A DNA stretch of 56,732 nucleotides from the NCBI GenBank assembly GCA_029252045.1, contig JAQXCD010000012.1, positions 1 to 56,732 on the forward strand, read 5' to 3'. The position numbers were made by a program, and so were the translations under genes. Source of the DNA: Sulfitobacter sp. Lineage in GTDB: Bacteria > Pseudomonadota > Alphaproteobacteria > Rhodobacterales > Rhodobacteraceae. Shown one piece after another: positions 15,923-25,934 of this stretch (its first letter is position 1; each line of letters opens with the position of its first letter). Under the pieces are notes generated by a model. The model worked only from the letters and a program-made list of their open reading frames with translations. It had not been told where the DNA came from and did no database searches.

Positions 15923-18174
15923 CTCCGTGTACGCTTCACTTTGCGCTTTATCGCCGCCTTTTTGCCCTTGGCCTTCGCCCCTTTGCGGCGGGGGCTTTGG
16001 CCTGCGGGGCTTCTGCGGCCTTGCGGCATCTTCTGGTCTTCGATTTCCAGCAGTTCCAGCGCAATGCCACCTGTCACGGGAGTAACCTCGGCCAGTCGAA
16101 CGGTCACCCGCTGGCCCAATCCTATGGTCATGCCTGTATCAGCGCCCATCAGGGTGCCAGCATCCGCATCGTGATGGAAGTACTCCCTACCGATGTTGCG
16201 CATCGGGATGAGGCCATCTGCGCCCGTTTCATCCAGCTTCACAAAGGCGCCAAAACGCGCGATGCCGCTGATCCGGCCTGTCATCTCGTTGCCCACGTGC
16301 TCGGACAGGTAGGCGGCAAGATAGCGGTCTGTTGTGTCCCGCTCTGCCATCATCGAGCGCCGCTCGGTATCCGATATATGCGTGCCCGTGGCCTCCATAT
16401 CCTCAATGTCATGTGGCGACAGGCCGTCTTTGCCCCAACCGTGGGCCGTGATCAGTGCGCGGTGCACGATCAAGTCCGCATAGCGGCGGATAGGAGAGGT
16501 GAAATGCGCATAAGATCGCAGTGCAAGGCCAAAGTGCCCGATCTGGTCCGGCCCGTAGTAGGCCTGCGTCATGGAGCGCAAAGTGGAGATGTTGATCAAC
16601 TCCGCATCGTCGCTGCCTGCCGCCTGTTCCAGCAACCGGTTCAAGTGCGCCGTTTGCAACACTTGCCCCTTGGCCAGCGTATAGCCCGCAGCCGCAGCAA
16701 CTTCGCGCAGCGCGTCCAGTTTTGCTGGGGTGGGTTCCTCATGGGTGCGGAACAGTAGCGGCGTTTTCTTTTTGATCAGCGTTTCAGCAGCGGCAACGTT
16801 TGCCAGTACCATAAACTCCTCGATGAGACGGTGGGCATCGAGCCGCTCGCGGAAGTTGACAGAACGCACTTTGCCTTCGTCATCCAGCTCGATCCGCCGC
16901 TCCGGCAGGTCCAGATCCAGCGGCTGACGAACTTTCCGCGCGGCGACCAAAGCACCATAAGCCGCGTAGAGTGGCTTGATAACAGTCTCTAACAAGGGCT
17001 CTGTGCGGTCATTTGGTCTACCGTCCATCGCATCCTGCACCTCTTCGTAGTGCAGGCTGGCAGGTGAGCGCATGAGACAACGGTGGAAATCGTGGCCCAG
17101 TTTGTTGCCCTCGGCATCCAGCACCATCCGCACGGCAATACATGCCCGATCGACGCCTTCGTGAAGCGAGCATAGATCACCGGACAGCACATCTGGCAGC
17201 ATCGGCACAACGCGGTCAGGGAAATAGGTAGAGTTGCCACGCTTGCGCGCCTCGCGGTCCAGCGCGGAGTTCGGGGTAACATAGGCCGCAACATCCGCGA
17301 TGGCGACCCAGAGGACATGACCCCCTTTGTTGGCGGGATCGGTGTCGGCCTCGGCATAGCAAGCATCGTCGTGATCGCGGGCATCGGACGGATCAATAGT
17401 GACCAGCGGCAGGTCACGCAGGTCTTCACGGCCCTTCAGGCCTTTTGGCTCCGCAGCATCAGCTTCGGCCACCACGTCATCAGGGAAGTCATCGGGAATC
17501 GCGTGTTGGTGTATAGCAATCAGCGATACGGCCTTGGGGGCAGAGGGGTCACCCAAGCGGTCCACAATCCGCGCACGCGGCAGGCCCATACGGCCCTTTG
17601 GTCCTGCCAGTTCCGCCTCGACCAGCTCACCGTCCTGCGCACCACCGGTATAGTCCGCTGGCACGGCCCATTCTTTGTCCGCACCCTTATCAATCGGCTG
17701 TATGTGCCCGCCTTCCGCATGTTTGCGGAAAATGCCGACTATCTTTTTCGGGTTGGTCCCGATGCGACGGATCAATCGACCTTCATAGTGATGGCTCTCG
17801 CCCTTTACCAAGGTCAGGCGCGCCAGAATACGGTCGCCCGCGCCCAGCGCCGAATCACCGGCACGCGGGATGATCAGGACAACAGGCTCCACGCCCTCAC
17901 CGCCCCACTCCATCGGTTTGGCATATAGGTCGCCGTCCTTGTCCGGTCCGGTGACCAGAAGCACACTCACGGGCGGCAGACGCTCCGGATCGCTATAGCT
18001 TTTCTTGCGCTTCTCCAGGTGGCCCTCGGCCTCCAGCTCTTTCAGGAGCCGTTTCAGATCAATGCGCGCAGCCCCTTTGATACCGAAGGCCTTGGCGATC
18101 TCGCGCTTGGCCGTCAGGGTGGGGTTTTCTTCGATCCATGTCAGGATCTCTTTTTTTGTTGGTATATTGTTCAT
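15919..18174 (-). CDS. rnr: Ribonuclease R
   Basis: This 751-residue 3'-5' exoribonuclease has an N-terminal helix-turn-helix (KKEILTWIEENPTLTAKREI), cold-shock/OB domains, an RNB catalytic domain with the metal-binding aspartates in IDPSDARDHDDACYAE, and an S1 domain (GRISGIARFGAFVKLDETGA). It ends in a lysine/arginine-rich tail (about the last 35 residues). It degrades structured RNA. No clear Shine-Dalgarno precedes the ATG at 18174, but the N-terminus matches the family. Confidence 0.94.
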   Translation of the reverse strand: MNNIPTKKEILTWIEENPTLTAKREIAKAFGIKGAARIDLKRLLKELEAEGHLEKRKKSYSDPERLPPVSVLLVTGPDKDGDLYAKPMEWGGEGVEPVVLIIPRAGDSALGAGDRILARLTLVKGESHHYEGRLIRRIGTNPKKIVGIFRKHAEGGHIQPIDKGADKEWAVPADYTGGAQDGELVEAELAGPKGRMGLPRARIVDRLGDPSAPKAVSLIAIHQHAIPDDFPDDVVAEADAAEPKGLKGREDLRDLPLVTIDPSDARDHDDACYAEADTDPANKGGHVLWVAIADVAAYVTPNSALDREARKRGNSTYFPDRVVPMLPDVLSGDLCSLHEGVDRACIAVRMVLDAEGNKLGHDFHRCLMRSPASLHYEEVQDAMDGRPNDRTEPLLETVIKPLYAAYGALVAARKVRQPLDLDLPERRIELDDEGKVRSVNFRERLDAHRLIEEFMVLANVAAAETLIKKKTPLLFRTHEEPTPAKLDALREVAAAAGYTLAKGQVLQTAHLNRLLEQAAGSDDAELINISTLRSMTQAYYGPDQIGHFGLALRSYAHFTSPIRRYADLIVHRALITAHGWGKDGLSPHDIEDMEATGTHISDTERRSMMAERDTTDRYLAAYLSEHVGNEMTGRISGIARFGAFVKLDETGADGLIPMRNIGREYFHHDADAGTLMGADTGMTIGLGQRVTVRLAEVTPVTGGIALELLEIEDQKMPQGRRSPAGQSPRRKGAKAKGKKAAIKRKVKRTRS

Positions 18175-18210
18175 GCTGTGGAGGTAGCACGCGCATGGCG
18201 GCGCGTCACA

Positions 18211-18792
18211 TTATTTTAAATCGGCGGCGGTATCGACATCGCGCAATGTGGCAACACAGGCAATAGTATGTCCTGACAAGGTTGCCACCGTATCCGATAG
18301 GGCATGTTCCGTGGACCAGCGCACCCCAGCGAAGAGGGTCGGCGGGACGGCACGGACCCGCCGCAGACCGATGAGCCAATAGCCCCCGTCGTCCGCAGGG
18401 CCGAACACCGCGTCATGGGTGCCCAGCACCTTAAACGCTTCGTCAATTCGTGCAGAGGTGATATCTGGGATGTCACCCCCGATCACACAAACAGGACCAT
18501 GTGACGGATGACACAACGCACGCGCCATACGGTCCCCCAGATCACCACGTCCCTGTGGAATACGCGGTAGATGCGCAGGCCAAACGCGAGATGTCATGCC
18601 CGCGCGGTCGGGCGCAACGGCCAGCAATAAGTTCCAACGGGGATCATCCAGGCGCCGTAGGAGAGGGCGCACCTGATGGCGGAACCACCATGCCGCCGCA
18701 ACCATCCCGATGTCGCGGCCCAGCCGCGTCTTGACCCGCCCTGCGCGCGGTTCTTTCAGCATCACAACCAGCGTTGGCTTCACAGAACGCAT
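18211..18792 (-). CDS. DUF2064 / TIGR04282-type glycosyltransferase-like protein
   Basis: These 193 residues open TLVVMLKEPRAGRVKTRLG, the nucleotide-binding start of this family, and contain VCVIGGDIPDI and FGPADDGGYWLIGL. The fold resembles GT-A nucleotidyl/glycosyltransferases. Some relatives sit in arsenosugar or sugar-modification clusters, but nothing here fixes a substrate. It overlaps the upstream GNAT gene by 13 nt, so it is probably cotranscribed with dapE and the acetyltransferase. Confidence 0.78.
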   Translation of the reverse strand: MRSVKPTLVVMLKEPRAGRVKTRLGRDIGMVAAAWWFRHQVRPLLRRLDDPRWNLLLAVAPDRAGMTSRVWPAHLPRIPQGRGDLGDRMARALCHPSHGPVCVIGGDIPDITSARIDEAFKVLGTHDAVFGPADDGGYWLIGLRRVRAVPPTLFAGVRWSTEHALSDTVATLSGHTIACVATLRDVDTAADLK

Positions 18793-19196
18793 TCCATCAT
18801 TTGATGTGGTTCGCCCTCGTCGTCATAGGCTTCGCCATAGGCAGTGAACCCCAGCTTGTCATAAAAACCGACCACGTGCGCCTGTGCACCCAGCACAGCG
18901 CGCAGGGCGCCCTTTTCCCGTGCCAGTGCAACCGCTGCCACAATTAGATCAGCGCCAAGGCCCGATCCCCGCTTTTCGGCCAGAACACAAACGCGGCCGA
19001 TTTTGGCAGTCTCACCGCTCAGGTAGACGCGGGCCGTCGCTATTGGCCTGCCATCTTCCTGCGCCAGCAAATGATGACTGACAGGGTCGAGGTCATCTAC
19101 TTCCCCCTCTGCGGTGTACCCTTGCTCCAGCACAAACACGGTGTGGCGCAGGGCGTAGCAAGCGGTGCGGTCCTCTGTTGGCGCAATCTCGATCAC
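18780..19196 (-). CDS. GNAT-family N-acetyltransferase (ElaA-like)
   Basis: These 138 residues show the GNAT acetyl-CoA loop in [20 protein letters not shown] and the late motif [20 protein letters not shown], which resembles ElaA-type acetyltransferases. The acceptor is unknown. The start is GTG at 19196, forming GTGA with the stop of dapE, so translation is coupled; its 3' end overlaps the next gene. Confidence 0.82.
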   Translation of the reverse strand: MIEIAPTEDRTACYALRHTVFVLEQGYTAEGEVDDLDPVSHHLLAQEDGRPIATARVYLSGETAKIGRVCVLAEKRGSGLGADLIVAAVALAREKGALRAVLGAQAHVVGFYDKLGFTAYGEAYDDEGEPHQMMECVL

Positions 19197-20347
19197 GCAA
19201 AATAGTCCTGCAGGATACGGGTGTAGATGGTCTTGAGCTGGCGAATATGCTCAACGCTGACATGCTCGTCCACTTGGTGCATGGATTGCCCCACAAGACC
19301 GAACTCAACCACCGGGCAATGGGATTTCATAAACCGTGCATCGGATGTACCGCCTGTCGTCGACAGCTCTGGACTAATTCCGGTCACGGCCTCCACAGCC
19401 TTGGCTACCATCGCAGACAGATCACCCGGAGGCGTGATAAAGCTCTCGCCCGAGATTTTCACCTCCGTCTCGATCTGGACCCCGTAGGCCTCGCGGATAC
19501 CCGCCACTTCGTTTTCGATCCACTCGCTCAGGCTGGCGCCTGAATGCATATCGTTGAAACGGATGTTAACGGTGGCCGCGCATTCCGCCGGAATAACGTT
19601 TGTCGCGGGATTACCTGTGTCCACTGTGACGATTGCCAATGTGGAGGGATCAAAATGGTCCGTACCCCTGTCCAACTCGTGACTGGCCAAACGATCCATC
19701 AGGCGCATCAACGGCGGCAGCGGATTGTTGGCGCGGTGCGGATAGGCGGAATGCCCCTGCTTGCCGATCACGCGGAACTTGACCGTCATCGAACCACGGC
19801 GCCCGATCTTGATCATCTCGCCCATGGTGTTCGGGCAAGTAGGCTCTCCCACCAGACAGACATCCATCCGCTCGCCGTGCTGCTCCATATACTCCAGCAG
19901 GGCTGTGGTACCGTCCACAGCATCGCCTTCCTCGTCACCTGTGATGGTAATCACAACAGAGCCATCGGGCGGCGTATCACGCACAAAATCGATTGCAGCA
20001 GCGGCAAAAGCAGCAACGCCTGATTTCATGTCTGTAGTGCCGCGTCCGTACATGATCCCGTCTTTGATCTCAGCGCCGAAGGGCGGCATCGTCCATGCCG
20101 CTTCATCTCCGATAGGCACCACGTCGGTATGACCGTTAAAGCCAAAGCTGCGGGTGTTGCCTTTGCTCCCCCAGCGCGCAAACAGATTGCGGATACCGCC
20201 ACGGTCTGCCGATGCGCAAGCGAACCCCGCTTGGGTCAGCAGATCATACAGAATATCCAACGCACCAGCATCGGCAGGCGTCACAGACGGGCAACGCACC
20301 AGCGCTGCGGTCAACTCGACGGGATCAACTGGGCTGGTGTTCGGCAT
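19193..20347 (-). CDS. dapE: Succinyl-diaminopimelate desuccinylase DapE
   Basis: This 384-residue di-zinc M20-family hydrolase cleaves N-succinyl-LL-2,6-diaminopimelate to LL-DAP, for lysine and peptidoglycan. Metal and catalytic residues are visible: [22 protein letters not shown], the general-base Glu in [12 protein letters not shown], and the late ligand His in [13 protein letters not shown]. Residues [15 protein letters not shown] mark the lid/dimer domain. ATG at 20347 has AAGGAG upstream. dapD lies about 3.7 kb away on the same strand. Confidence 0.95.
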   Translation of the reverse strand: MPNTSPVDPVELTAALVRCPSVTPADAGALDILYDLLTQAGFACASADRGGIRNLFARWGSKGNTRSFGFNGHTDVVPIGDEAAWTMPPFGAEIKDGIMYGRGTTDMKSGVAAFAAAAIDFVRDTPPDGSVVITITGDEEGDAVDGTTALLEYMEQHGERMDVCLVGEPTCPNTMGEMIKIGRRGSMTVKFRVIGKQGHSAYPHRANNPLPPLMRLMDRLASHELDRGTDHFDPSTLAIVTVDTGNPATNVIPAECAATVNIRFNDMHSGASLSEWIENEVAGIREAYGVQIETEVKISGESFITPPGDLSAMVAKAVEAVTGISPELSTTGGTSDARFMKSHCPVVEFGLVGQSMHQVDEHVSVEHIRQLKTIYTRILQDYFA

Positions 20348-20618
20348 GACAAAAACTCCTTTGGCGGTCTGCCTACATTATCCCTGCTGTGGTGAAAAAG
20401 TGCCAGCCCCCTCCCGACACATGAAATCCTGCTTCATTTATGTCAAAACTGTGGTAGCTTGATGTCATAATAAATAACCCGAGGCAGGGTACGCGCAGTT
20501 CGATCACCTGAAAAATCAGGGATCGTTACATCCGTTAAACGGATTTGATTGGAACGAGGGGCATACCTCTGTCCTGCTGCTGCATTTTTTGCCTCGCATA
20601 ATGGTTTGAGGCAGTGAC
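20348..20618 (+). promoter_or_regulatory. Structured leader / promoter region of the Hint genes
   Basis: The 271 nt between divergent dapE and the Hint gene hold several stem-loops toward the Hint start. GATC-A-CCTGA pairs with TCAGG-GATC around 20505-20524. A 15-nt palindrome, ATCCGTTAAACGGAT, is at 20530-20544. TGCCTC (20590-20595) pairs with GAGGCA (20608-20613), the latter forming the probable ribosome site just before the ATG. These could regulate translation. No known riboswitch class is recognised. Confidence 0.4.
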
Positions 20619-22205
20619 ATGGTAGCAGCGTCGGAACTCCCGATTGCAACAGTGCGTGAGGGCACAACCGCCACGCAAATGGCGCAGGAAATATTCGGCA
20701 ACGGTGTCACCGTTACGGGTGCGACCTATTACGGCGACAATGACAGCGCAGGTATTTACACCAACGGTGATTCTGTCGCGCCCGGTGTAACGCCGGGTGA
20801 TACTGGCGTGATCCTGTCGACCGGTGAGGTGGAGGACTTTACAAACTCCAGCGGGCAGTCAAATCAGCGAACCAACACAAGCACCAACACCTCCGGCAGC
20901 AACAACGTTAGCCAATATAATAACGCTGCAGACGGAACCACCTATGACGCCGCGACGCTAGACGTGGACTTTATCCCGGACTCTAACCTGTTGACGATGC
21001 AGTTTGTCTTTTCATCCGAAGAATACCCGGAATTTGCGAACTCGATCTATCAGGATTTCTTTGGCGTCTGGATCAACGGCCAGCTGGTGGAACATGACGT
21101 CGGCGACGGTTCGACTGCCCCGTTCAATATCTCGACCACCAACAACATCAACATGTACAACGACAACACGACCGATGCATTCAACACCGAGATGGACGGT
21201 TTTACCATCACGTTGACGTTGACCATGGCTGTGAACCCGAATGTTGTAAACTCTATGCGGATCGCTATCGCGGATACGGGCGACTCGAGCTATGATTCCA
21301 ATGTGCTGATTGCAGGCAACTCTGTCCAAACCCAGCTGATCGCCATGTCGGACAATGTGAACGTTTATCCCGACGGCACCACCACCCTGAATGTGTTGGG
21401 CAATGACGTGAACAACGGGCCCGTGGGAAGTACGCTGACGATTACCCATATCAACGGGCAGCCGGTATCGGTAGGAACCACAATCACACTGCCTACCGGC
21501 CAGCTGGTAACGCTCAACGCCAATGGCACATTCAACGCGGTGGGTGACGGCGATGAAGAAAACTTCAACTTCACCTATACTGTTACCAACGGCACCGATT
21601 CAGATGTGGGTTTTGTCAACGCAACTTCTGTGCCCTGCTTTGTAGCAGGTACGCTGATTGCTACCACTGATGGGGACAGGCGCGTCGAGGGGTTGTTGCC
21701 GGGTGATCTGGTGATGACCAAAGACGAAGGCCCACAACCGCTGCGCTGGATCGGATCCCGTCGGGTGACTGCAACGGGTGATTTCGCCCCGATTCACATT
21801 CGTGCCAACACGCTGGGTCAGCACCGTGACCTGCTGGTGTCGCCCCTGCACCGCGTTTTGATCAAGGACAATCTGGCAGAGTTGCTGTTCGGTGAGGCCG
21901 AAGTGCTGGTTGCAGCCCGTGATCTGGTAAACGACTATTCCATCACACGCCGCACCGGAGGCGAGGTCACCTATGTCCACCTCCTGTTTGACCGCCATCA
22001 GGTGGTCTTCTCGGAGGGATTGGAAACCGAGAGCTTCCTACCCGGCCCGCAGACCAGCAGCAGCTTCGAGGCCGATATGGTTGCCGAGATTTACAGTATT
22101 TTTCCTGATTTAGACCCTGACGCCGGCACCGGCTATCCCGTTGCCGCACGCCGGACCCTGAAACGTTACGAGGCAGAGCTGCTACGCTCTGTGAAGGTGG
22201 CATAA
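20619..22205 (+). CDS. Choice-of-anchor L / Hint-domain secreted-type protein
   Basis: The 528 residues split into three parts. Residues about 10-215 form a choice-of-anchor L-like domain (FVFSSEEYPEF, FFGVWINGQ). About 235-335 is a cadherin/Big-like segment (VNVYPDGTTTLNVLGNDVN). From Cys340 (CFVAGTLIATTDG) there is a Hint_2 domain with LLVSPLHRVLI and the later HQVVF. Hint domains can self-cleave like inteins and hedgehog. It has no signal peptide, is rich in Asn/Thr/Asp, and lacks the Cys typical of lipoproteins. Secretion by a type I-like route is possible but unproven. It abuts the next Hint gene with no gap. Confidence 0.8.
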   Translation: MVAASELPIATVREGTTATQMAQEIFGNGVTVTGATYYGDNDSAGIYTNGDSVAPGVTPGDTGVILSTGEVEDFTNSSGQSNQRTNTSTNTSGSNNVSQYNNAADGTTYDAATLDVDFIPDSNLLTMQFVFSSEEYPEFANSIYQDFFGVWINGQLVEHDVGDGSTAPFNISTTNNINMYNDNTTDAFNTEMDGFTITLTLTMAVNPNVVNSMRIAIADTGDSSYDSNVLIAGNSVQTQLIAMSDNVNVYPDGTTTLNVLGNDVNNGPVGSTLTITHINGQPVSVGTTITLPTGQLVTLNANGTFNAVGDGDEENFNFTYTVTNGTDSDVGFVNATSVPCFVAGTLIATTDGDRRVEGLLPGDLVMTKDEGPQPLRWIGSRRVTATGDFAPIHIRANTLGQHRDLLVSPLHRVLIKDNLAELLFGEAEVLVAARDLVNDYSITRRTGGEVTYVHLLFDRHQVVFSEGLETESFLPGPQTSSSFEADMVAEIYSIFPDLDPDAGTGYPVAARRTLKRYEAELLRSVKVA

Positions 22206-23303
22206 ATGACCTGGCTTGCACTGACCGACCACTCTGACCGGCGCCTGTCCCTGCGCGGACTTGGCCATGATAAACGCGCAACACCCATCCTTGCAGATGT
22301 ACCCGGCCAAAGCCTGACCCGCGGCAGTATCATGTTCGAGACAGAAGTCGCCGAAGACAGCAAGCCACAGGTGCTGTTCGGCTATACCAATCCGCACCCC
22401 AGCCACCGTAGTCTGGTGTTTCAGGCCATCCCGGGTGGCGGTGTTGCCATGGTGCATGTGCAGGGTGACAAGATTGCGCATGCAGCAATTGCCCACAAAA
22501 ATGCAGGCCGCGCCGAAGTTCTGCGGATCACCTATGCGTGGGACATCACCTACAACTGGGGCCGCCTGACAATGGAACAAGCGGGCGAGACCACAGTGAC
22601 CAGCGTCGCTGTGGACAACCCGCTGCCGCTTACGCTGGAAGATTTACGCGATCTGATGTTGGGCCGCGGCAGCAGTGATTACGCGCCCGATATGATCTTT
22701 GCGGCCTTGTCCGACCAGATTGAGCCCATCGGCGTCAGCCCGACCCTGTCACCGGACACGCCGGTTGCAACACCTTGGGGATACCGGAATGTCGGCACTC
22801 TGAAACGCGGCGATACGGTTTATACCGCCAATGGCGATGTGGTACCTGTCCTGCAAACCGCCACCCGTACCGTCCCTGCACGCGGCAGCTTTGCCCCTAT
22901 TCGTATGCGCGCGCCCTACTTCGGGCTACAAGACGATATTATCATTTCACCAGAGCAGCATGTGGTGATTGACGGGCCAGAGGTGGAATATCTGTTCTCC
23001 TGCGAGAAGGTCCTCACCCCTGCCCGCAACCTTGTGAACGGCTTTGCCGCGCGAACAGAACCCTGTAACCATCTGGTGAAGTACACCCAGCTGATCCTGC
23101 CCAATCACGAGCCGATCATCGCAGGGGGCGCCCCCTTGGAAAGCATGTTCATCGGGCGTATTCGCCGCGACACGCATCAACTTGCCTCAAGTGTCATGTT
23201 CGGCGCAGACCGCAATGACCTGCCCGAACACAAAGCGACGTCATACAAGGTGTTGAAATGGTACGAGGCGATCCATCTGGCCAAGCGCCGCGCAGCTGCC
23301 TGA
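22206..23303 (+). CDS. Hint-domain protein lacking the catalytic cysteine
   Basis: These 365 residues have an N-terminal region of unknown fold (residues about 1-165) and a Hint_2 domain beginning at Thr180 (TLSPDTPVATPWGYRNVGTL). That is the place where the upstream neighbour has Cys340, and the Cys is absent. The block with the histidine is kept (IIISPEQHVVIDG), as is the C-terminal end (SYKVLKWYEAIHLAKRR, matching ARRTLKRYEAELLRS upstream). Its ATG directly follows the TAA of the first Hint gene, so the two are one unit. Loss of the nucleophile suggests no self-cleavage. Function unknown. Confidence 0.8.
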   Translation: MTWLALTDHSDRRLSLRGLGHDKRATPILADVPGQSLTRGSIMFETEVAEDSKPQVLFGYTNPHPSHRSLVFQAIPGGGVAMVHVQGDKIAHAAIAHKNAGRAEVLRITYAWDITYNWGRLTMEQAGETTVTSVAVDNPLPLTLEDLRDLMLGRGSSDYAPDMIFAALSDQIEPIGVSPTLSPDTPVATPWGYRNVGTLKRGDTVYTANGDVVPVLQTATRTVPARGSFAPIRMRAPYFGLQDDIIISPEQHVVIDGPEVEYLFSCEKVLTPARNLVNGFAARTEPCNHLVKYTQLILPNHEPIIAGGAPLESMFIGRIRRDTHQLASSVMFGADRNDLPEHKATSYKVLKWYEAIHLAKRRAAA

Positions 23304-23306
23304 GGC

Positions 23307-23645
23307 TCAGTCGAAGAACGGCGTCATCTGCGCGATAATGACCGAGTTTTCATCAAGCGCACGCATCATCAGGGCGCGCTCTTCTTCGTCGATCTCGTCG
23401 CCTTCTGCTTCCCTCTCGGCCAACGTGCCATATCCGGTAACATCCAGAGGCGCAGTGTCAGCCTGTTTCAGGATCGCAACCGTTTCGCGTACGGCCTCTG
23501 CCTCGTCGATGCCAGAGGCAAAGCATAATAGTGCAGCACCGGTTGCCTTGTCGGGCAACCCATCGCCAGCCTTGCGGCCGATTTCAACCAACAGCGTATA
23601 AACCTGCTGACGGGATGGTTTTTTTGGTTTGGGATCTTCGGACAT
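23307..23645 (-). CDS. Small conserved acidic protein, function unknown
   Basis: This 112-residue protein has a Lys/Pro-rich start (MSEDPKPKKPSRQQVYTLLV) and an acidic C-terminal half (REAEGDEIDEEERALMMRAL). No membrane segment or signal is visible, and I do not recognise a family. It ends 4 nt from the convergent second Hint gene. Codon use looks like that of the neighbours, so I take it as a real gene. Confidence 0.65.
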   Translation of the reverse strand: MSEDPKPKKPSRQQVYTLLVEIGRKAGDGLPDKATGAALLCFASGIDEAEAVRETVAILKQADTAPLDVTGYGTLAEREAEGDEIDEEERALMMRALDENSVIIAQMTPFFD

Positions 23646-23723
23646 ATTGCACTGCCTAACAGAAATTCAGATGCACACCTAGCCGCTTGCGGTTTGATTG
23701 AAAAGCCTGCGACCAAAGGCGGG

Positions 23724-24080
23724 CTATTCGCATTTGCGCAGTAAACTGATCCGCGCGCCTTTCTGGACAACTGCAACGCCTGTTTCAGTTTTCATGATCA
23801 TCACGCGACGTTGCCATGGCGCCCCATCGGTACGACATATCGCGTCATAGAGCGTGGAATCCATCCCGCCAACCTGTTTGGGGTCACGCAAGGTGCAGCG
23901 GCTGCCCACGGCAAACATCAGGCTGGAGGTGATAAGGATAGCGCCGCCGTCCTTACCGATAGTTTTACAATCCCAGCTTTCACCGCCGGGCGTATCAGGC
24001 CGGTAACGGCCATCAAACGGCCCTGCCCATACTGCCGGTGCCAGAACTGACAAAAGAAGTATGAGTAGGGGCAGGCGCAT
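23724..24080 (-). CDS. Small exported protein of unknown function, coupled to dapD
   Basis: These 118 residues have a signal peptide ([19 protein letters not shown], then GPFDGRYRPD). Cysteines occur in SWDCKTIG, GSRCTLRD, YDAICRTD and LLRKCE, possibly two disulfides. ATG at 24080 overlaps the dapD stop (TGATG), indicating translational coupling. No function recognised; probably periplasmic. Confidence 0.7.
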   Translation of the reverse strand: MRLPLLILLLSVLAPAVWAGPFDGRYRPDTPGGESWDCKTIGKDGGAILITSSLMFAVGSRCTLRDPKQVGGMDSTLYDAICRTDGAPWQRRVMIMKTETGVAVVQKGARISLLRKCE

Positions 24081-24907
24081 CAGTCGCGCAGCAATTCGTT
24101 GATGGATGTTTTCGAGCGTGTCTTCTCGTCCACCCGCTTGACGATCACAGCGCAATAGAGGTTCACACCGTTCTTGGACGGCATGGACCCTGCCACAACA
24201 ACTGAACCGGAAGGCACTTCACCGTACATGACTTTGCCTGTTTCACGGTCCAGAATTTTAGTGGACTGACCGATAAACACGCCCATCCCCAGCACAGAAC
24301 CTTCGCGGACAATACAGCCTTCAACAACTTCGGAGCGCGCACCGATAAAGCAGTTGTCTTCGATGATAGTCGGACCTGCCTGCATCGGCTCCAGCACGCC
24401 ACCGATGCCAACGCCGCCCGACAGGTGCACGTTTTTGCCGATCTGGGCGCAGGAGCCAACAGTGGCCCATGTATCAACCATTGTACCGCTGTCCACATAT
24501 GCGCCAATGTTAACAAACGAAGGCATCAGTACAACGCCGGGGGCGATGTAGGCGGATTTACGAACAACACAGTTCGGTACGGCGCGAAAGCCCGCCTCTT
24601 TCCATTGCGCATCGCCCCAGCCTTTGAATTTGCTGTCGACCTTGTCCCACCAGCCGGCACCCTGCGGGCCGCCGCTCTGATGCTCCATATCCTTTATGCG
24701 GAACCCCAACAGCACAGCCTTCTTGGCCCACTGGTTTACATGCCAGTCACCGCTGGCCTGCTTTTCCGCCACACGCAGTTTGCCCGAATCCAGCGCGGCA
24801 AGCGTTGCCTCAATAGCATCGCGGGCTTCGCCCGTGGTGGCAGACGTGATGCTGTCGCGGTTTTCCCACGCGGCCTCGATTGCGGTTTCAAGCTGGGCAT
24901 TGGACAT
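24080..24907 (-). CDS. dapD: Tetrahydrodipicolinate N-succinyltransferase DapD
   Basis: This 275-residue enzyme makes N-succinyl-2-amino-6-ketopimelate from tetrahydrodipicolinate and succinyl-CoA. It shows the left-handed parallel beta-helix of hexapeptide repeats ([49 protein letters not shown]). ATG at 24907 ([18 protein letters not shown]) fits the family start, with GGAG upstream; longer frames add 73 residues with no homology. Together with dapE it makes two lysine-pathway steps in this window. Confidence 0.95.
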   Translation of the reverse strand: MSNAQLETAIEAAWENRDSITSATTGEARDAIEATLAALDSGKLRVAEKQASGDWHVNQWAKKAVLLGFRIKDMEHQSGGPQGAGWWDKVDSKFKGWGDAQWKEAGFRAVPNCVVRKSAYIAPGVVLMPSFVNIGAYVDSGTMVDTWATVGSCAQIGKNVHLSGGVGIGGVLEPMQAGPTIIEDNCFIGARSEVVEGCIVREGSVLGMGVFIGQSTKILDRETGKVMYGEVPSGSVVVAGSMPSKNGVNLYCAVIVKRVDEKTRSKTSINELLRD

Positions 24908-25076
24908 GTCGGCACTCCGTTTGGGAAATAAGTTTCTGCGGCTATACGCGCAGCAGCCTTTCCGCGCAATCCTCACCGCCATTCCGGCTGCTTTATGCGA
25001 CGCTTTGCCATAAACCATATTCATTCGGTCCATTCCCGTGCATGGTGCAGAAAAACACTGAAAGACCGAGGATACC

Positions 25077-25919
25077 ATGAGCAAAAAGACCAAACACCCG
25101 CTCCGCGATGCCGGAACCGACCGCACGGCTGCCGAAGGCGTGCCGGTTACGCCGCAAACTCAAGCTCCGGCTTACAAGCTGGCCTTCAACGATTTTGATT
25201 TCCTGTGTCGGGACGAGTTGCGCCCCGTGCGCCTGCAACTTGAGCTGCTAAAGCCCGAAATGATGCTGGACGAATACGGTGTACAGTCCACGATCGTTCT
25301 GTTCGGCGGTGCGCGTATTCCGGAGCCTGCGAAAAAGGACACGGCACGCACCAAAACACTGGCCGACCTGTCACGCTTCTACGACGAGGCGCGTGAATTT
25401 GCGCGGCTGATGACGCTGAAATCAAAGGCCAGCGGGGGCCATGAAGATGTGGTCGTGACTGGTGGCGGACCGGGCGTGATGGAGGCAGGCAACCGCGGTG
25501 CTGTCGACGCGGGGGGCGTCTCAATCGGGCTGAACATCGTACTGCCGCACGAACAGGCACCGAACGAATACGTCACGCCGGACCTGTGCTTTAACTTCCA
25601 CTATTTCGCGATCCGGAAAATGCATTTCCTGATGCGCGCAAAAGCGATCTGTGTGTTCCCTGGTGGCTTTGGCACCATGGACGAGCTGTTCGAGGCGTTG
25701 ACCCTGATCCAGACAGGCCGGATGCAGCGTGTGCCGTTCTTGCTGTTTGGCCGCGACTTCTGGCAGAGCATCATTAACTGGGATGCGCTTGCCGACGCAG
25801 GCACGATCTCTGCCGAGGATCTTGACCTCTTCCGCTTTGTCGAAACAGCGGACGAAGCTATGGAGCTGATTGAACACTGGGGCGAGCCATCGGCGCGCGA
25901 CAGTATTCCAGGGCGTTAA
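25077..25919 (+). CDS. LOG-family protein (TIGR00730-type nucleotide phosphoribohydrolase-like)
   Basis: These 280 residues contain the LOG Rossmann fold with [15 protein letters not shown] (about 125-140) and the signature [14 protein letters not shown] (about 194-207). LOG proteins cleave nucleotide 5'-monophosphates to free base and ribose phosphate; annotated lysine decarboxylase names are historic. The N-terminal ~60 residues are an extension seen in longer members. The ATG at 25077 is divergent from dapD. Real substrate unknown. Confidence 0.82.
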   Translation: MSKKTKHPLRDAGTDRTAAEGVPVTPQTQAPAYKLAFNDFDFLCRDELRPVRLQLELLKPEMMLDEYGVQSTIVLFGGARIPEPAKKDTARTKTLADLSRFYDEAREFARLMTLKSKASGGHEDVVVTGGGPGVMEAGNRGAVDAGGVSIGLNIVLPHEQAPNEYVTPDLCFNFHYFAIRKMHFLMRAKAICVFPGGFGTMDELFEALTLIQTGRMQRVPFLLFGRDFWQSIINWDALADAGTISAEDLDLFRFVETADEAMELIEHWGEPSARDSIPGR

Positions 25920-25934
25920 TCGCTCAGGGAGTGA

